From JBBROS01 sp965260995 (GTDB lineage Bacteria > Pseudomonadota > Alphaproteobacteria > Acetobacterales > Acetobacteraceae), in NCBI GenBank assembly GCA_965260995.1, contig CBDHCD010000001.1:496001-560000 (forward strand): a stretch of DNA of 64,000 nucleotides, read 5' to 3'. The notes beneath the pieces are model-generated. The model was not told the origin of the DNA. It did not search any database and saw only the letters and a list, made by a program, of their open reading frames with translations. Shown here in pieces: positions 35,432 through 45,052 of the stretch; positions within the stretch are counted from its first letter, which is position 1, and each line of letters opens with the position of its first letter. The translations under genes and the position numbers were made by a program.

Positions 35432-36615
35432 GTCTGATGGTGCGGCGGTGGCCCGGCGGCGGCTGGCGCTCGCGCTGGTGCTGGACGGCCACAAGCGCGC
35501 GGGTGCGGCGCGGCTGGCCGGGATGGACCGGCAAGCCTTGCGCGACTGGGTTCACCGCGACAACGCGGACGGGGTTGCGGGCCTTGCCGACCGGCACGGC
35601 GGCGGCGCTGCGCCGCGCTTGTCAGCCGAGCAGGAGGCGGAGGTCGCGGGCTGGATGCGCACCGGGCCGGGCGTGGCGGTGGACAAGGTCGTGCGCTGGC
35701 GATGCGCGGACATCCAGGCGCGGATTGCCGCGCTGTTCGGCGTCATCCTCCACGCGCGCAGCGTGGGCCGGCTGCTGCGCCGGCTGCGCTTCTCCCTCAT
35801 CTCGGCGCGCCCGCAGCACCCCAAGGCGGACCTTGCGGCGCAAGCGTCTTTCGGAGTGGGTTTCAGGTCCTCACGACCGCGGCCCTGCCCGACGCTGTCC
35901 TGGCCGACGCCGTCCTGGCCGCGGGCACGCCGGTCGAGGTCTGGTTCCAAGACGAAGCCAGGGTCGGGCAGCAAGGGACGCCGACCCACGTGTGGGCCGA
36001 AACGGGCACCCGGCCGCGGGCGCCGAAGGACTTGCGCTACGAGTGGGCCTACATTTTCGGAGCCGCGTGCGCCGGGCGCGGGGCCGGTGCCGCCTTGGTC
36101 GTGCCGCGCTGCGACGCCGAGGCCATGACCTTGCACTTGGACGAGATCAGCCAGGCCGTGGCCAAGGGCGCGCACGCCCTCGTCGTGTTGGACGGCGCGG
36201 GGTGGCACCAGGCCGGCGGGCGCCTGAACGTGCCCGAGACCATCAGCCTGCTGCACCTGCCGCCCTACTCGCCTGAGCTGAACCCAGTCGAGACCGTGTG
36301 GGAGCACTTGCGTGCCAACAAGCTCAGCAACAGCGTGTTCGACACCTATGAGAGCATCGTGGACCGCTGCTGCGCCGCCTGGAACTGGCTCATGGACGCA
36401 CCAGACCGCATCCGCTCCATCGCAATCCGGTCATGGGCTGAAACGGTCACAGCATAGGACGGTTGGTATGAGCAACCGCGCGGAACAAAATCCGGAGCGA
36501 TTTCACGTGAAGTAAAACGCTTTGACACTGCAGCCGGAGTTGTGCGTTGCGCTTGTCGGGAGATGACGTGGCGTGGTGACGCGATCGGACGCGCAAGGCT
36601 AGGCGAGTGGCCTGA

Positions 36616-37410
36616 ATGGAATGCTGGATCGCGTCGCGGTTCGGTCGGGCGGAGCCTCGGCGGCGTGCGGCGGCCCACCTGCGCGGGTTGCTTGTGCCCG
36701 TGGAGCGCGAGAACGGCTGGCAGTTGGCCGCAGCGGCGGGCGATGCGACGCCGGACGGGGCGCGGGATTTTCCGGGCCGGGCCGAGTGGGACGCTGATGC
36801 GGTCAGGGGCGGCCTGCAATCCGACGCGACGGAGCGCCTGGGCGACGCGGATGCCGTGCTGGCGCTGGACGAGACCGGCTTTCTGAACAAAGGCGCCGAG
36901 TCGGCCGGGGTGCGCGCAATGCGCGGGCCCGGCCGGGCGGATCGAGAGCGCACGGGCCGGCGTGCTCCTCGGTGACGCGAGCCGCCACGGCCACGCCCTG
37001 ATCGACCGCGCGCTTTGCTTTCCCAAGGAGTGGGCCGAGGACGCGGACCGGCGCCGGGACGCGCGGGCGCCCGAAGCGGTTGCGTTCACCACCGAGCCGA
37101 AGCTGGGCCCGGCCATGCTGGAGCGGGCGCGGGTCGCGGGCGGAGATGACAAAGGTTCCGCGCGCGCAAGCGCGTGGAAGGCCATCGCAGGGGCGCCGTT
37201 CACCCGGAGGGCCGGAGACGGCGTCCACGGCGCGGCCACACCATCGGGCGCTGGGCGGCGCGGCACCGGCGCGGCTATATGTTGGCCGCGCCCACTGGCG
37301 CAAACGGCCGCGCTCCATGTCGCGCTCGCGTCAACTCCGGCTGGGGCGCTAGAGCAATTTCACGCGTTTGCTCGACTTGATGGGATGCGAGAATGCGTCC
37401 GGTCAAGCTG
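36616..37410 (+). pseudogene. Degenerate IS701-family transposase
   Basis: Readable parts: EPRRRAAAHLRGLLVPVERE, NGWQLAAAAGDATPDGARDF, LGDADAVLALDETGFLNKGA, SRHGHALIDRALCFPKEWAE and VAFTTEPKLGPAMLERARVA in more than one frame. The first catalytic Asp region (LDETGF) remains, while the C-terminal half is scrambled. A different branch of IS701 from the copy at 17902. No terminal repeats were identified. Confidence 0.8.
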
Positions 37411-37496
37411 AAACCGCTCTGGCGCTTACCAAGCTCCTGTCACTGGTCCTAGGGCGGCGGAGAGGTTAGATTGGACCGGCGACAACGGAGTGTTCG

Positions 37497-37997
37497 ATGG
37501 CCGGCAGCGTCAACAAGGTGATCCTGGTGGGGAACCTGGGCAAAGATCCGGAGGTGCGCAACGCGCAGAACGGGACCAAGATCGTCAACTTCACCCTAGC
37601 GACCAGCGAGACCTGGAACGACAAGGCGAGCGGCGAGAAGCGCGAGCGGACCGAGTGGCACCGGGTGGTGGTGTTCAACGAGCGGATCGCCGACGTAGCC
37701 GAGCGGTTTCTCAAGAAGGGTCAGAAGGTTTACGTCGAAGGTTCGCTGCAGACGCGGAAGTGGACGGATCAGTCGGGGCAGGAGAAGTACACGACGGAGG
37801 TGGTGATCGACCGGTTCCGCGGCGAGATGACGATGCTGAGCGGCCGCAACGAGGATGCGGGTGGGGGTGGGGGAGGCGGCTATTCGGGCGGCGGCGGATC
37901 ACGGCCGCAGCCGGCGCGGTCAGGCGGGGGTGGGGGCGGGCCGAGCTGGGACAGCGAGCGGGGTGGGGGAGATTTAGACGATGAGATTCCGTTCTGA
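37497..37997 (+). CDS. ssb: Single-stranded DNA-binding protein
   Basis: 166 aa. OB-fold: MAGSVNKVILVGNLGKDPEV, VNFTLATSETWNDK, EWHRVVVFNERIADVAERFL and VYVEGSLQTRKWTDQSGQEK. Then a Gly-rich flexible linker (residues 120-155) and the acidic C-terminal tip DLDDEIPF that binds partner proteins. ACGGAG precedes ATG 37497. Whether it is the chromosomal copy or one from a mobile element or plasmid is not clear; integrase and relaxase remnants follow it. Confidence 0.97.
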   Translation: MAGSVNKVILVGNLGKDPEVRNAQNGTKIVNFTLATSETWNDKASGEKRERTEWHRVVVFNERIADVAERFLKKGQKVYVEGSLQTRKWTDQSGQEKYTTEVVIDRFRGEMTMLSGRNEDAGGGGGGGYSGGGGSRPQPARSGGGGGGPSWDSERGGGDLDDEIPF

Positions 37998-38140
37998 CGG
38001 GCGGTTTTTTACAACTGTAAACAATGGGCGTGAACTCCCAAATTCGACAAGGGTTTGGGAATTTTTCGTTGAACATCCGATTTTGCTGGCGGATCGGTAT
38101 GAGGTGCGGCTATTTTTCCCGTAAACAACAGGGGAAATGG

Positions 38141-38454
38141 ATGTTGCAAGAAGGACAAAGACACCGGATCCGGACGGTTCAGTTCCAATCTGGCGAGCGG
38201 TTCACGCTGCTTTACGACGCTCACGATGGATTGCCGCTGCCCTGGACGACACGGTACAGCGCTATCTTGCGCCGGACCCGACAGGGTTCGGTTTCGACGA
38301 TGGAGCAAGAACTCAGGGCCATTGCCGTCGCCCTGAGTTGGGCGGAGGATCGTGGCATCAATTTGGAAGAGCGCATCGACGGTTGCGCCTTCGTTACCCC
38401 TGAGGAGGCTCTATCCCTTCGCGACGCCTTACGCGTCAATCTGAACGCTGGAAT
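38141..38454 (+). pseudogene. Tyrosine recombinase N-terminal fragment
   Basis: Starts at ATG 38141 (MLQEGQRHRIRTVQFQSGER) and has LPLPWTTRYSAILRRTRQGS, STMEQELRAIAVALSWAEDR and AFVTPEEALSLRDALRVN, a SAM-like N-terminal domain seen in phage-type integrases. It is cut after about 105 residues by an IS1-like terminal sequence at 38455. The catalytic domain is not in the window. Confidence 0.7.
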
Positions 38455-38506
38455 GGTAGTGTCTCAGTTTGAAATTCAGGAGATTCTACCACGCGCAATC
38501 CACCGA
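38455..38506 (+). repeat. Orphan terminal sequence of the IS1-like transposon type
   Basis: GGTAGTGTCTCAGTTTGAAA at 38455-38474 matches the right end of the transposon at 55015-59768 (read from 59768 inward) over at least 23 bases. Only about 50 bases remain before the IS1595-like IS at 38507 takes over, so it is a solo end left by deletion. Confidence 0.75.
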
Positions 38507-39608
38507 GGCTCTTGTCGGGTTCCGGGGTGTTGGCTTGCGTCATCTGACAAGTGCGGTGACGAGTGCACCGAGCAAGGCTTTGCCGCGTCGGCGAGCGTTG
38601 TGCACGAACTGGAAGAAGCCGAGATAGAGCGGCAGCTTGTCTTGCGAGATGCCCCGGTGCGGTCGCAGCCAGGAACGTAGGAGCGACCAAAGCCCTTCCA
38701 TGGTGTTGACGTGGACCTCGCAGAACCCGTCGCCGTCCTCGTCGCGGGCGTATTCGCCGCGCCCGTGGCAGACCGTTTTGTGTCCGTAGCCCCAAGCCGG
38801 CAGACGTGCGTAGATGCTGTATTCGTCCGTGTGGATCAGAGTGCCCGGGGCGACGGCGGCGGTGATGACCGGCTTGATCGTGTTCTGCTGCACGTTGGCC
38901 AGCATCTGCAGCACCACCTGGCCGCCGCGCTGGATCAGGCCAAGGATCGGCGGCTTGTCCTTCTCCAGCGTGCCGCGGCCCGGCGCGCCTGCCAGCCTGC
39001 GGCACCGGCCGAGCCGCCCCTTTTGGCCACTTCTTCCGGCTGCCCCTTGTGCCCGGCTACGACGTAGACCTCGTCGATTTCCACCGCGCCCTGTAGCTTT
39101 ACCACCGGCACTTTGGCGACCAGCCCCCGGCGCAGCTGCTCCGTCATGGCCTGCACGTCCGACACGGCCAAGCCCAGCTCACCTGCGATCTGCCGGCTGG
39201 AAAGCTTCAGGCCCATGAAGTAGAGGCACAGCACCCACACGCGCAGCGGCTGATGGTGCCCGGCCAGCACGGTGCCGGTGAGGTCGTCGAAGCGGGACGT
39301 GCACGCCTTGCACCGGTAGCGCTGCCGACAAGGCTGTGTGTCGTCGCACCCATCCCGGACCACCGCGGAGCTGTCGCACCCGGGGCAACGCACGCCTTCC
39401 GGCCAACGGTGCTGGCGCACAAAGGCGAAGCACTTGGCGTCGTCCATCAGGCCGGACAGGTTGACCAAGTCAGGTGCAGCCATGAACGCCAAAGCTCCTC
39501 AAATGAGAACGGGCGGTCGATCATCCCGCCGCTTTCATCACATCAGAAGCTCGCCGGAACCACCAGTCTCGTCTCTGCATGCCAACACCCCGGAACCCGA
39601 CAAGAGCC
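38507..39608 (-). mobile_element. IS1595-family IS (GGCTCTTG ends), copy 1
   Basis: 28-bp perfect inverted ends beginning GGCTCTTGTCGGGTTCCGGG. The flanks (TCCACCGA and ATTCGCGA) are not duplicates, so one end has been rearranged since insertion. A second copy at 62410-63511 differs at only about three positions by eye. A 169-bp end fragment lies at 59900-60068. Confidence 0.9.
38540..39492 (-). CDS. IS1595-family transposase, copy 1 (two frames)
   Basis: Frame 1 from 39492 has the zinc ribbon CPGCDSSAVV...CKACTSRFDD and first Asp in GAVEIDEVYVVAGHKGQPEE. Frame 2 has LIHTDEYSIYARLPAWGYG and HVNTMEGLWSLLRSWLRPHR, ending VTALVR at 38540. They join at GCCAAAAGGGGCGGC near 39018: a -1 shift gives AKKGRLGRCRRLAGAPGRGT. 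Copy 2 has the same break, so it is probably programmed as in IS1. Confidence 0.87.
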
Positions 39609-39657
39609 ATTCGCGAATGATCGGTGCCGGTGCGGGACGAACTGCGCCTTGGGCCGC

Positions 39658-39969
39658 GATGGGACTGTTTGCGGTGCAGTTGCGGGGTTCGCATGGTGAT
39701 CCGTGTTGCGGTTTTCTGGACACCGGGACCTCCTGAGGAGGGTTCATGGGCTTTGCCGCGTCGGCGTTTCCTCCGCCCAGGCCACCCGTTCGGGCGGTTC
39801 AGAAGCGAGGCCTGAACACGGATTTGATGTAATCGCCCGTCCGATTCCAGTAGTCGCCAGCCAGTACGCGGCTTGGCCGCTGTCCGCTCTGGTCGAGGCC
39901 CACGGTGCCGCCCATCCTGTTCCGGCGTTGGCGCCTGGCTCGTGCAACTGCACCGCAAACAGTCCCATC
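39658..39969. mobile_element. Small non-autonomous element (MITE-like), 312 bp
   Basis: 26-bp perfect inverted ends starting GATGGGACTGTTTGCGGTGC (39658-39683, complement 39944-39969). No transposase. Inside, the minus strand reads YWNRTGDYIKSVFRPRF and nothing longer of note. It looks like an internally deleted IS, but its parent is not in the window. Confidence 0.65.
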
Positions 39970-40035
39970 CCGGCGCTTTCCGGCGCTTCGCCTCGCGCCG
40001 CTTTCAGCGCCAGGGCCGTCCGCCGCCGTGGGCCT

Positions 40036-41460
40036 GCCCGATGGCGCCGCTTGCATCCGTGCGCCAGGAAGCGGTGCGCGGCCGCGAGATCGCCGGGCTC
40101 TTCCGCGGCCATGATCTCGGTGACGACGCCACGATCGAGGAAAGGCAGAAGCAACGCCTGGCTGAGGTGCGGACGGCGCTGCGGATGATAACGGGACGAC
40201 GGCACCGCCATTCTCGTCGGCGGCGACCAGGATCAGGTCGTGGGCGCCATCGCCGACCTCTACATGAGGCGGCGCGACCTGCTGAGAAGCACCGGCTCGG
40301 TGCGAAGCGTCACCGTCTCGGTGCCGACGAACGAGGACGCGGCCGACGTGAGCAGGGCCATTCGGCGGCGCCTGCGGGACCGCGGCGAGATCGCGTCGGA
40401 CGAAGTGGTCTACGAGGCGGTCGACCAGCGCGGCGAGACGTACGCCTTGCCGATCGCCACCGGCGACAAAGTGCGGCTGTTCCGCAGCACCTGGGCCAAG
40501 ATGGATGGCGGCGGCAACGGCTGGATCGGCAACAACGGCGACGTCGTGGAGGTGATCGGACGCACTGAGGCCGGGCTCAGGCTGATGGACAAGGATGGCC
40601 GGACCGGTCACGTCGAGTGGCGTCGGATGAAGGCGGGTGATGACAGCGACCGACTTCTTCTCGGCTTCGGCCATGCGCTGACCATCGACGCCGCACAGGG
40701 CATCACGTCGGGCGAGCACATCAACGCCTTGCCCCGGGGCACGGCCGGGCTGACAGCGTTCAAGGCCTACGTCGCCGAGAGCCGAAGCCAGGGCGCCACC
40801 TGGACCGTGATCGCGGAAGCCGCTCTCCACGAAGTCGTGCGCCGTGGCCGCGCGCTGGGTGATGCCGCCCCCGTCACCGAGGAAAACCTGTGGGACAAGG
40901 CAGCATCCGACATGGCGGCCAAGCCCTACAAGGCCCTCGGGATTGACGTTGCCAAAAAGGCCCGACACGCCCGCGAGGAGGCGACCGACGCCTTCATCCA
41001 GCAGGGCATCCGGTTCCAGGCGATGGTGTTGGAGGGGCGGGACCCGGGCCGTGAGGTCCGGGAGACGGTTCGGGCGATCGCCGCCGAGAAGAGCCTTGCA
41101 GGGCAGGGGGCATCCCTCGCTGCTGCCATGCGGGAGAACCACGGCGCGGTCCGGGACCTCGCCAACGCATTCGGGATGCTGGAGCGCGCCAGGAAGGTGC
41201 AGGCCTTCGTTCGCAGGCAGCGGGATGCCCTTCACTCCGATCCTGGGCAGAGAAGCCCTGACGAGATCCGGCTCCGAGCGCAGGCGATCGCGGCGCGAGC
41301 GTCGCTCGACCCTCACATGGCAGACTTGATGAAAGCCGTGCAGGGGAACGCTCGAAGCCTGCGCGACCTCGATGCGAGCATCAGGGACGACAGAGGTGAC
41401 GCCATGCGCGTCCAGAAGACGGGACCAAGACGGTCAACGTCGCCGTCGCCTGGCCGCTAG
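40036..41460 (+). pseudogene. C-terminal part of a MobF/TraA-type relaxase-helicase
   Basis: A short first piece (GREIAGLFRGHDLGDDATIE, ERQKQRLAEVRTALRM) is in another frame; from 40200 the frame gives GAIADLYMRRRDLLRSTG, SVPTNEDAADVSRAIRRRLR, GDKVRLFRSTWAKMDGGGNG and the helicase end HALTIDAAQGITSGEHINAL then YVAESRSQGATW. The nuclease domain and Walker motifs are missing. Stop TAG 41458-41460. It is a remnant of a conjugative plasmid or ICE. Confidence 0.8.
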
Positions 41461-41557
41461 CGTGATGGCGGGTTCTGGTTTCTGATCGGTGCAGCCGCCC
41501 GGTGATGCCCAGGATGCCGCATGCGGCGAACGCCCGGTCCATGACCTGTCGACGTCG

Positions 41558-44500
41558 TCAGCCGTTCCTTGGACGCAAGAACCCGAAGTCGCCCGTGGCG
41601 CCAACCGCCGGGTCGGACGGCTTCCATGTCGTGATGGTTCGCCACGAGGGGTGGCCTGCCTGGCCCGGCTCATCGAAGTCGGAAGGCGCCCCGTCCCGCT
41701 CGCCGACGCTGCGCAGCAACCCGGAGAGGTCCTCCAGCCGGTCGGCGACGACGTGGACCACCTCGCCCTCGCGCTGCACCCGGCCGTGGCAGGCCAGCAT
41801 CACGGCGGACAGCGCCAGCCGGCGCTGCGCCTCGTAGCGGTCGCGCCAGAGCACTAGGTTGGCGACGCCCGTCTCGTCCTCGATGGTGATGAACATGACG
41901 CCCTTGGCCGAGCCGGGCTTCTGCCGCACCAGCACGAGGCCGGGCACGATCACCCGGCGGCCGCCACGCAGGCGCGCGAGGTCGGCGCAGGCCACCATGC
42001 CGCGCGAGCGCAGCGTCGCCCGCAGGAACGCGACCGGGTGTGGGCGCAGGCTCAAGCCGGTGCTGCGGTAGTCCTCGACCACCTCGCGGCCCCGCGGCAT
42101 GGGGGCGAGCGGGGCGTCAGGCTCCGCCAGCTCCGGCGCCGGGCGGCCCGCGTCGGCGGCGGCGAACAGCGGCAGCGCCGGGCCGGCCAGCGCCTTCACC
42201 GCCCACAGCGCCCGGCGACGGTCGAGGCCGAGGCTCCGCCAGGCGTCGGCCTCGGCCAGCCGCTCCAGCGCCGCCGCCGGGACGCCGGCGCGTCGCCAGG
42301 CGTCCTCCACGCCGGCGTAGGGCTGGTCTCCGCGGTGGGCGACCAAGGCGGCGGCGTGATCGAGGGCGAGACCCTTGACCATGCGCAGCCCGAGCCGCAC
42401 CGCGAGGCCGGGGCCGCGCCGCCGCGTCTCCAACGTGCAGTCCCAACAAGAGGCGTTGACGCAGGCCGGGCGGACCTCGACGCCGTGCTCCTGCGCGTCG
42501 CGCACGACCTGGGCCGGGGCGTAGAACCCCATCGGCTGCGCGTTGAGCAGCGCGGCGCAGAACACCGCCGGGTGATGGCGCTTCAGCCAACTGCTGGCGT
42601 AGGCGATCAGCGCGAAGGAGGCGGCGTGGCTCTCGGGGAAGCCGTAGCTGCCGAAGCCCTCCAGCTGGCTGAAGGTGCGCCCGGCGAACTCTGGCTCGTA
42701 GCCGTTCGCGACCATGCCCTGGACCAGCTTGTCGCGGAAATGGCTGACGCCGCCGGTGACCTTGAAGGTCGCCATCGAGCGGCGGAGCTGGTCCGCCTCG
42801 CCCGGGGTGAAGCCGGCGCACTGGATGGCGACCTGCATCGCCTGCTCCTGGAACAGCGGCACGCCCAGCGTCTTGCCCAGCACGCGGCGCAGCTCGGGCT
42901 TCGGGTAGTCGGGCATCTCCAGCCCCTGCCGCCGCCGCAGGTAGGGGTGCACCATGTCGCCCTGGATCGGGCCGGGGCGGACGATGGCGACCTGCACCAC
43001 GAGGTCGTAGAACGTGCTGGGCTTGAGGCGGGGCAGCATCGCCATCTGCGCCCGGCTCTCGATCTGGAACGTGCCGAGCGTGTCGGCCTGTTGGATCATG
43101 GCGTAGGTGGCCGGGTCCTCGGCCGGGATGCCGGCGATGTCGAGGCGAGGCCCGCCGTGGCGCTCCAGCAGCTCGAAGCCGCGGCGCAGGCAGCCGAGCA
43201 TGCCGAGGCCGAGCACGTCGACCTTCATCCAGCGCAGGGCGTCGATGTCGTCCTTGCCCCACTCGATCACCTGGCGGTTGGCCATCGCCGCCGGCGCGAC
43301 GGGCACGAGGGCGTCCAGCCGGTCCTGCGTCAGCACGAAGCCGCCCGGATGGGTGCCGAGCTGGCGGGGGAAGCCGACCAGCTCGCGCGCCAGGGCGAGC
43401 GTGAGCCGCAGCCGGCGGTCGTCGAGGTTGAGGCCGAGCGCCGCGGCGTGGTCCTCCAGGCGGCTGCCCGCCTCGGCTGCGCCGCCCCAGACCTGGGAAG
43501 CGAGGGCGCCGGTCACGTCCGCGGTCAGGCCCAGCGCCTTGCCGACGTCGCGGACCGCGCCGCGGGGACGGAAGCGCATGACGGTGGCGCACAGCGCGGC
43601 GCGGTCGCGGCCGTAGTGCTCATAGACCCACTGGACCACCTCCTCGCGGCGCTCGGCCTCGAAGTCGACGTCGATGTCGGGCGGCTCCTGGCGCTCGGCC
43701 GAGATGAAGCGCTCGAACAGCAGGCCGGAGCGCACCGGGTCGATGGCGGTGATGCCGAGGACGTAGCAAACGGCGGAGTTGGCGGCCGAGCCGCGCCCCT
43801 GGCACAGGATGCCGTTGTCTCGGGCGAAGCGGACGATGCTGTTCACGGTGAGAAAGTAGGGGGCGTAGCCCAGTTGGCCGATCAGCCGCAGCTCGTGCGA
43901 GATCTGGCGCGCGACGTCGGGCGGCGGTCCGTGCGGGTAGCGCAGGGGGACGCTCGCCGCGACCTGGCGCTCTAGCGCCTGCTGCGGGGTTTCGCCGACG
44001 ATCTCGCACTCGTCCGGATACTGGTAGCACAGGTCGGCCAGGCTGAAACGGCAGCGGGCGGCGATCTCCACCGTGCGGGCCAGCGCCTCGGGGTGGCGGG
44101 CGTAGAGCCGGGCCATCTCGTCGGGTGACTTGAGGTGGCGGTCGGCGAAGCGCTCGCGCCGGTAGCCGGCGTCGTCGATGGTGCAGCCCTCGCGGATGCA
44201 GGTGACGACATCCTGGAGAATGCGGCGGGCGGGCGCGTGATAGAGCACGTCGCCGGTGACGACGGTGGGCACCCCCGCCGCCTGGGCCAGGTCGGCGAGC
44301 CGCCGCAGCCGGGCGGCGTCGCCGGGCCGGCGGCGCAGGCCGAGCTGGAGGTGGCAGCGCCCCGGGAAGTCGCCCCGCATGCGCCGCAGCGCCCCGGCGA
44401 GGGCCTCGTCGGGGGCGTCCGGAAGCAGGATGAGGAGAAGGCCGTCGCCGGCCGCCGCCAGGTCGGCCCAGGCGAGGTCGCAGCCGCCCTTGCCGGTGCG

Positions 44501-44794
44501 GGCCTTGCCCAGGGTCAGCAGCCGGCACAGCCGGGCGTAGGCGGCGCGGTCGGTGGGGTAGGCCAGCACCGGCAGCCCGTCGCTCAGGTCGAGGCGGCAG
44601 CCGACCACGAGACGGATGCCGACCTCCTCGGCGCGGGCATGGGCGCGGGCGATGCCGGCCAGGGTGTTACGGTCGGTGACGGCGATGGCCGGAAGGCCGA
44701 GCGCCTCGGCGGTGGCGAGCAGCTCCTCGACGTGGCTGGCGCCGCGGAGGAAGGAGTAGTTGGTGGTGACCTGCAGCTCGACGTAACCGGGCAT
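41558..44794 (-). CDS. dnaE2: Error-prone DNA polymerase III alpha subunit DnaE2
   Basis: 1078 aa. PHP domain at the start (VELQVTTNYSFLRGASHVEE, AIAVTDRNTLAGIARAHARA). Polymerase core with GRGSAANSAVCYVLGIT and the active-site Asp motif PDIDVDFEAERREEV. Helix-hairpin-helix region, then an OB fold near residues 960-1030 (RVIVPGLVLVRQKPGSAKGV, FITIEDETGVANLVLWRDR). This is the translesion polymerase of the ImuA-ImuB-DnaE2 mutasome, responsible for damage-induced mutagenesis. It is the last gene of the SOS operon, 9 bases after the small gene at 44804. Confidence 0.97.
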   Translation of the reverse strand: MPGYVELQVTTNYSFLRGASHVEELLATAEALGLPAIAVTDRNTLAGIARAHARAEEVGIRLVVGCRLDLSDGLPVLAYPTDRAAYARLCRLLTLGKARTGKGGCDLAWADLAAAGDGLLLILLPDAPDEALAGALRRMRGDFPGRCHLQLGLRRRPGDAARLRRLADLAQAAGVPTVVTGDVLYHAPARRILQDVVTCIREGCTIDDAGYRRERFADRHLKSPDEMARLYARHPEALARTVEIAARCRFSLADLCYQYPDECEIVGETPQQALERQVAASVPLRYPHGPPPDVARQISHELRLIGQLGYAPYFLTVNSIVRFARDNGILCQGRGSAANSAVCYVLGITAIDPVRSGLLFERFISAERQEPPDIDVDFEAERREEVVQWVYEHYGRDRAALCATVMRFRPRGAVRDVGKALGLTADVTGALASQVWGGAAEAGSRLEDHAAALGLNLDDRRLRLTLALARELVGFPRQLGTHPGGFVLTQDRLDALVPVAPAAMANRQVIEWGKDDIDALRWMKVDVLGLGMLGCLRRGFELLERHGGPRLDIAGIPAEDPATYAMIQQADTLGTFQIESRAQMAMLPRLKPSTFYDLVVQVAIVRPGPIQGDMVHPYLRRRQGLEMPDYPKPELRRVLGKTLGVPLFQEQAMQVAIQCAGFTPGEADQLRRSMATFKVTGGVSHFRDKLVQGMVANGYEPEFAGRTFSQLEGFGSYGFPESHAASFALIAYASSWLKRHHPAVFCAALLNAQPMGFYAPAQVVRDAQEHGVEVRPACVNASCWDCTLETRRRGPGLAVRLGLRMVKGLALDHAAALVAHRGDQPYAGVEDAWRRAGVPAAALERLAEADAWRSLGLDRRRALWAVKALAGPALPLFAAADAGRPAPELAEPDAPLAPMPRGREVVEDYRSTGLSLRPHPVAFLRATLRSRGMVACADLARLRGGRRVIVPGLVLVRQKPGSAKGVMFITIEDETGVANLVLWRDRYEAQRRLALSAVMLACHGRVQREGEVVHVVADRLEDLSGLLRSVGERDGAPSDFDEPGQAGHPSWRTITTWKPSDPAVGATGDFGFLRPRNG

Positions 44795-44803
44795 GGCTCG
44801 GCG

Positions 44804-45040
44804 CTAGTCGGCAGCGGGGCGCTTGTGGCGACTGGTGCTCGGCGCTGCCGCCTCGCGCCGGCGCATGAGCACGGAGCCGGAGCGTTCCAGGTGCCGGACC
44901 AGGCGCTCGGCGGCGATCCTCGCCAGGATGCTGTCGGCGTGGTGCACCCGCTTGCGGCCGTTGTAGAGCAGCCCGAACGACAGGCTCTCCTCGATCTCCT
45001 GCGCGGTGGCCGCGCGCAGGCCGCGCGCCTCGTCGTCCAT
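44804..45040 (-). CDS. Small conserved protein between imuB and dnaE2
   Basis: 78 aa: EARGLRAATAQEIEESLSFG, LLYNGRKRVHHADSILARIA and ERLVRHLERSGSVLMRR. Short proteins of this type (YNGRKRVHHAD...AERLVRHLE) occur in imu operons of related bacteria. It is 12 bases after imuB and 9 bases before dnaE2, so it belongs to the operon. Function unknown. Confidence 0.75.
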   Translation of the reverse strand: MDDEARGLRAATAQEIEESLSFGLLYNGRKRVHHADSILARIAAERLVRHLERSGSVLMRRREAAAPSTSRHKRPAAD

Positions 45041-45052
45041 GCCGCGCCGACC

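Larger units (their letters stand above)
29377..36457 (+). pseudogene. IS630-family transposase, copy B, split by insertion
   Basis: The first 23 codons are at 29377-29446 (MTVAITRTEHAAADLRRLAG). The rest is at 35440-36457. Removing the insertion and one GTCTGATG gives a seamless QSDGAAVARRRLALALVLDG. A -1 shift near 35851 (GCGTCTTTCGGAG) then joins AAQASF to RSGFQVLTTAALPDAVL and the DDE part: VEVWFQDEARVGQQGTPTHV, LVVLDGAGWHQAGGRL and PYSPELNPVETVWEHLRANK. Stop 36457. Apart from the insertion it looks intact. Confidence 0.9.
29287..36468 (+). mobile_element. IS630-family element, copy B, interrupted by a 6-kb transposon
   Basis: Left end TA-CCAACCATC at 29287 and right end, on the complement, TA-CCAACCGTC at 36468. 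The transposase is split between 29446 and 35440 by the IS1595-type transposon with duplication of GTCTGATG. Without the insertion the element is about 1.19 kb. Copy A lies immediately to the left in opposite orientation. Confidence 0.9.

Noticed and set aside
39799..41316. 505-aa minus-strand frame across the MITE and relaxase remnant
   Set aside because: The relaxase frame on the plus strand has clear family motifs; this one is compositional, apart from a short YWNRTGDYIKS end inside the MITE.
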